26,094 nucleotides of DNA, taken from NCBI GenBank assembly GCA_964428355.1, contig CAYRYU010000103.1, positions 1-26,094 on the forward strand, written 5' to 3'. The notes under the pieces are model-generated. The model did not search any database, was not told the origin of the DNA, and saw only the letters and a program-made list of their open reading frames with translations. Shown here piece by piece: positions 24,448 through 26,094 of the stretch; within the stretch, counting starts at the first letter, position 1; each line of letters opens with the position of its first letter. The DNA comes from CAYRYU01 sp964428355. GTDB taxonomy: Bacteria; Muiribacteriota; Ozemobacteria; Ozemobacterales; Ozemobacteraceae. A program made the translations under genes and the position numbers.

Positions 24448-26094
24448 GTGGGATCTCTGAAGAGCAAGATTCTTTTCTTCGGAATTCTGGGAGTGGTTCT
24501 TGCCGTTGGAACCTTTTTTGCCATTGTGGAGAACCGTCGGAGCGGGATCGAGGAGGTTGTAGGCAAGGAGATTGATTCCTTGATCAAGAACAACCTCGGG
24601 GGGATCGTCGAAAACGTCGAGACGATGTTGAAGATCCAGCAGGAAAACCTTCAAGCGAACCTTGAANNNNNNNNNNNNNNNNNNNNNNNNNNNNNNNNNN
24701 NNNNNNNNNNNNNNNNNNNNNNNNNNNNNNNNNNNNNNNNNNNNNNNNNNNNNNNNNNNNNNNNNNAAAAGGGCGGTAGGGACGTTCATTCCAGCCAAAA
24801 CCCCTGATGGGAAGGACAACCCCGTCATCGCCGCCATTCTGCAGAGGAAAGAGTTCCAGGGGCGCGCCTTTGTTGTCAACGCCTGGTATTCCACCCGTTA
24901 CGAGCCGCTACTGGATTCCCGGAATGAGCTGATCGGAATGCTCTACGTAGGATTGAAGGAAGAGAACATCAAGGGGCTCAGGCACGGGATCGAGTCCATC
25001 GTAATAGGGAAGACGGGCTACGTTTTCGTTCTCGGCGGGAAGGGTGACAAGCAGGGTGTCTATCTAATCTCGGAAAAGGGGAAACGCGATGGGGAAAGCA
25101 TCTGGGACGCCAAAGACGCCGCGGGGAACTTTTTCATCCGGTCCATCGTAGAAAAGGGGCTTCAGAGCGAAGGAAAGACGGTGTTCGACAGGTATCCATG
25201 GAAAAACGCCGGTGAGCAGCAGGCCCGTTTCAAGGTCGCGGCAATCCGATACTTCGAACCCTGGGACTGGGTGATCGGCGCGGGCGCCTACGAATCCGAA
25301 TTCGCTGCTGCCAAGGACAAGGTTATCGCTTCGGTCGATGAGTTGAGGCTGTTTGCACTGTTTGGGGGGCTACTGATAGTCCTTCTCAGCGGGTTGATCT
25401 CCTTCGGTTTTGCCGGGAGGGTCGTAAACCCGATCCTGGGGGTCATGGAAAGCCTCTCTTCGGCCTCCAAAAGGATTTCCGCATCCTCGTCCGAGATGTT
25501 CTCCTCGTCACAGACCTTGTCTGCCGGAGCGGCCCAGCAGGCTTCCGGGATCGAGGAAACCTCCGCATCACTTGAGGAGATGTCCTCGATGACCAAGCAG
25601 AACAGTGAAAACACGCAGGTCGCGAACAACCTCGCCGAAGAGACGATGACGAACGTTCTCCAGTCCGCCAAATCAATGGGCGAGGTCGTGACTTCGATGA
25701 AGGAGATCGCCAAGGCCAGTGACGAAACCTCGAAGATCATCAAGACCATCGACGAGATCGCTTTCCAGACCAACCTGCTCGCCCTGAACGCCGCGGTCGA
25801 AGCCGCCCGCGCCGGCGAAGCGGGGGCGGGTTTCGCCGTTGTCGCCGATGAGGTCAGAAATCTCGCTCTCCGTTCGGCGGAGGCGGCCAAAAGTACATCC
25901 GCCCTGATCGAGGCTACCGTTTCCAAAGTCAAGGCCGGCAACGACCAGGTCCAGAAAACCCAGGCAAATTTCGACCGGGTAAACGAGATCGTCAAAAAAG
26001 TCAGCGACCTGATCCGTGAGATCGCTAATGCGTCGAAGGAACAGGCTTCCGGTATCGAGCAGGTGAATCGGGCGATTTCGGAAATGGACAGGGT
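24448..26094 (+). CDS. Methyl-accepting chemotaxis protein with a Cache_3-Cache_2-like sensor, cut by gap and window edge
   Basis: The GTG at 24448 follows AGGAGG at 8 bases. A first membrane helix (about 7-27, ILFFGILGVVLAVGTFFAIV) leads to a periplasmic helix interrupted by 100 N. After the gap the frame restarts at AAA AGG GCG (24767), giving a Cache_3-Cache_2-type sensor with GRAFVVNAWYSTRYEPLLDS and WVIGAGAYESEF. A second membrane helix (FALFGGLLIVLLSGLISFGF) and then the receptor signalling domain follow, with the conserved hairpin tip (EIAFQTNLLALNAAVEAARA, then GFAVVADEVRNLA). No normal HAMP domain is seen between the helix and the signalling helices. The frames before and after the gap differ by one, which fits an arbitrary gap length rather than a broken gene. 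It senses a small ligand outside the cell and controls CheA. Confidence 0.92.
24667..24766. other. Assembly gap (100 N) inside the chemoreceptor gene
   Basis: Exactly 100 N within the periplasmic sensor. Sensor residues are missing here, and the gap length does not keep the frame. Confidence 0.95.

Noticed and set aside
1..26094. tRNA, rRNA, CRISPR arrays, insertion sequences, phage or integrase genes
   Set aside because: I found no such genes or arrays. The only repeats are the 60-bp tandem pair, homopolymers and protein-level Sel1, TPR and HEAT repeats.

Overview
This is a 26 kb piece of a draft bacterial scaffold. Three runs of exactly 100 N (4695-4794, 23505-23604, 24667-24766) are scaffold joins of unknown true length. 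The DNA is GC-rich by eye. Lipoprotein signals, a MacB-type permease remnant and a SecDF-like periplasmic fold suggest a Gram-negative (diderm) bacterium. There is no rRNA or tRNA, and no lineage-defining gene. An uncultured group such as Riflebacteria is only a guess from gene style.

Almost everything is on the minus strand and reads from about 24.1 kb down to 1. At the right edge a chemoreceptor (from 24448, plus strand) diverges from a minus-strand pair: an SH3b-TPR protein and a membrane protein with a SecDF P1-head-like domain. The pair has a textbook sigma-70 promoter (24145-24173) and a weak terminator (22411-22431). Next, at 22323-13241, come a YgfK-type iron-sulfur flavoprotein, an 868-residue Sel1-repeat protein, a small secreted protein and a P-type cation ATPase, closed by a strong terminator (13172-13216).

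A new unit then starts with a 48-residue ORF with a good ribosome site at 13104. It continues with a polyQP-tailed membrane protein, a dCache-HAMP protein with no output domain, an MFS-HEAT fusion and a large lipoprotein. The genes are 7 to 52 bases apart or overlap (ATGA), so they are probably one sensory or envelope operon of unknown function. A perfect 60-bp in-frame tandem duplication forms the C-terminus of the dCache-HAMP gene.

The left end holds a decayed MacB-like permease and, beyond a gap, a tight three-gene operon: a PhnD-like binding lipoprotein, a 988-residue nucleoside-phosphorylase/radical-SAM fusion and a flippase-like membrane protein that runs off the window. The last two overlap by GTGA. 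The combination recalls HpnG, HpnH and HpnL of hopanoid side-chain synthesis, but no squalene-hopene cyclase is present. This operon is the best candidate here for an undescribed pathway.
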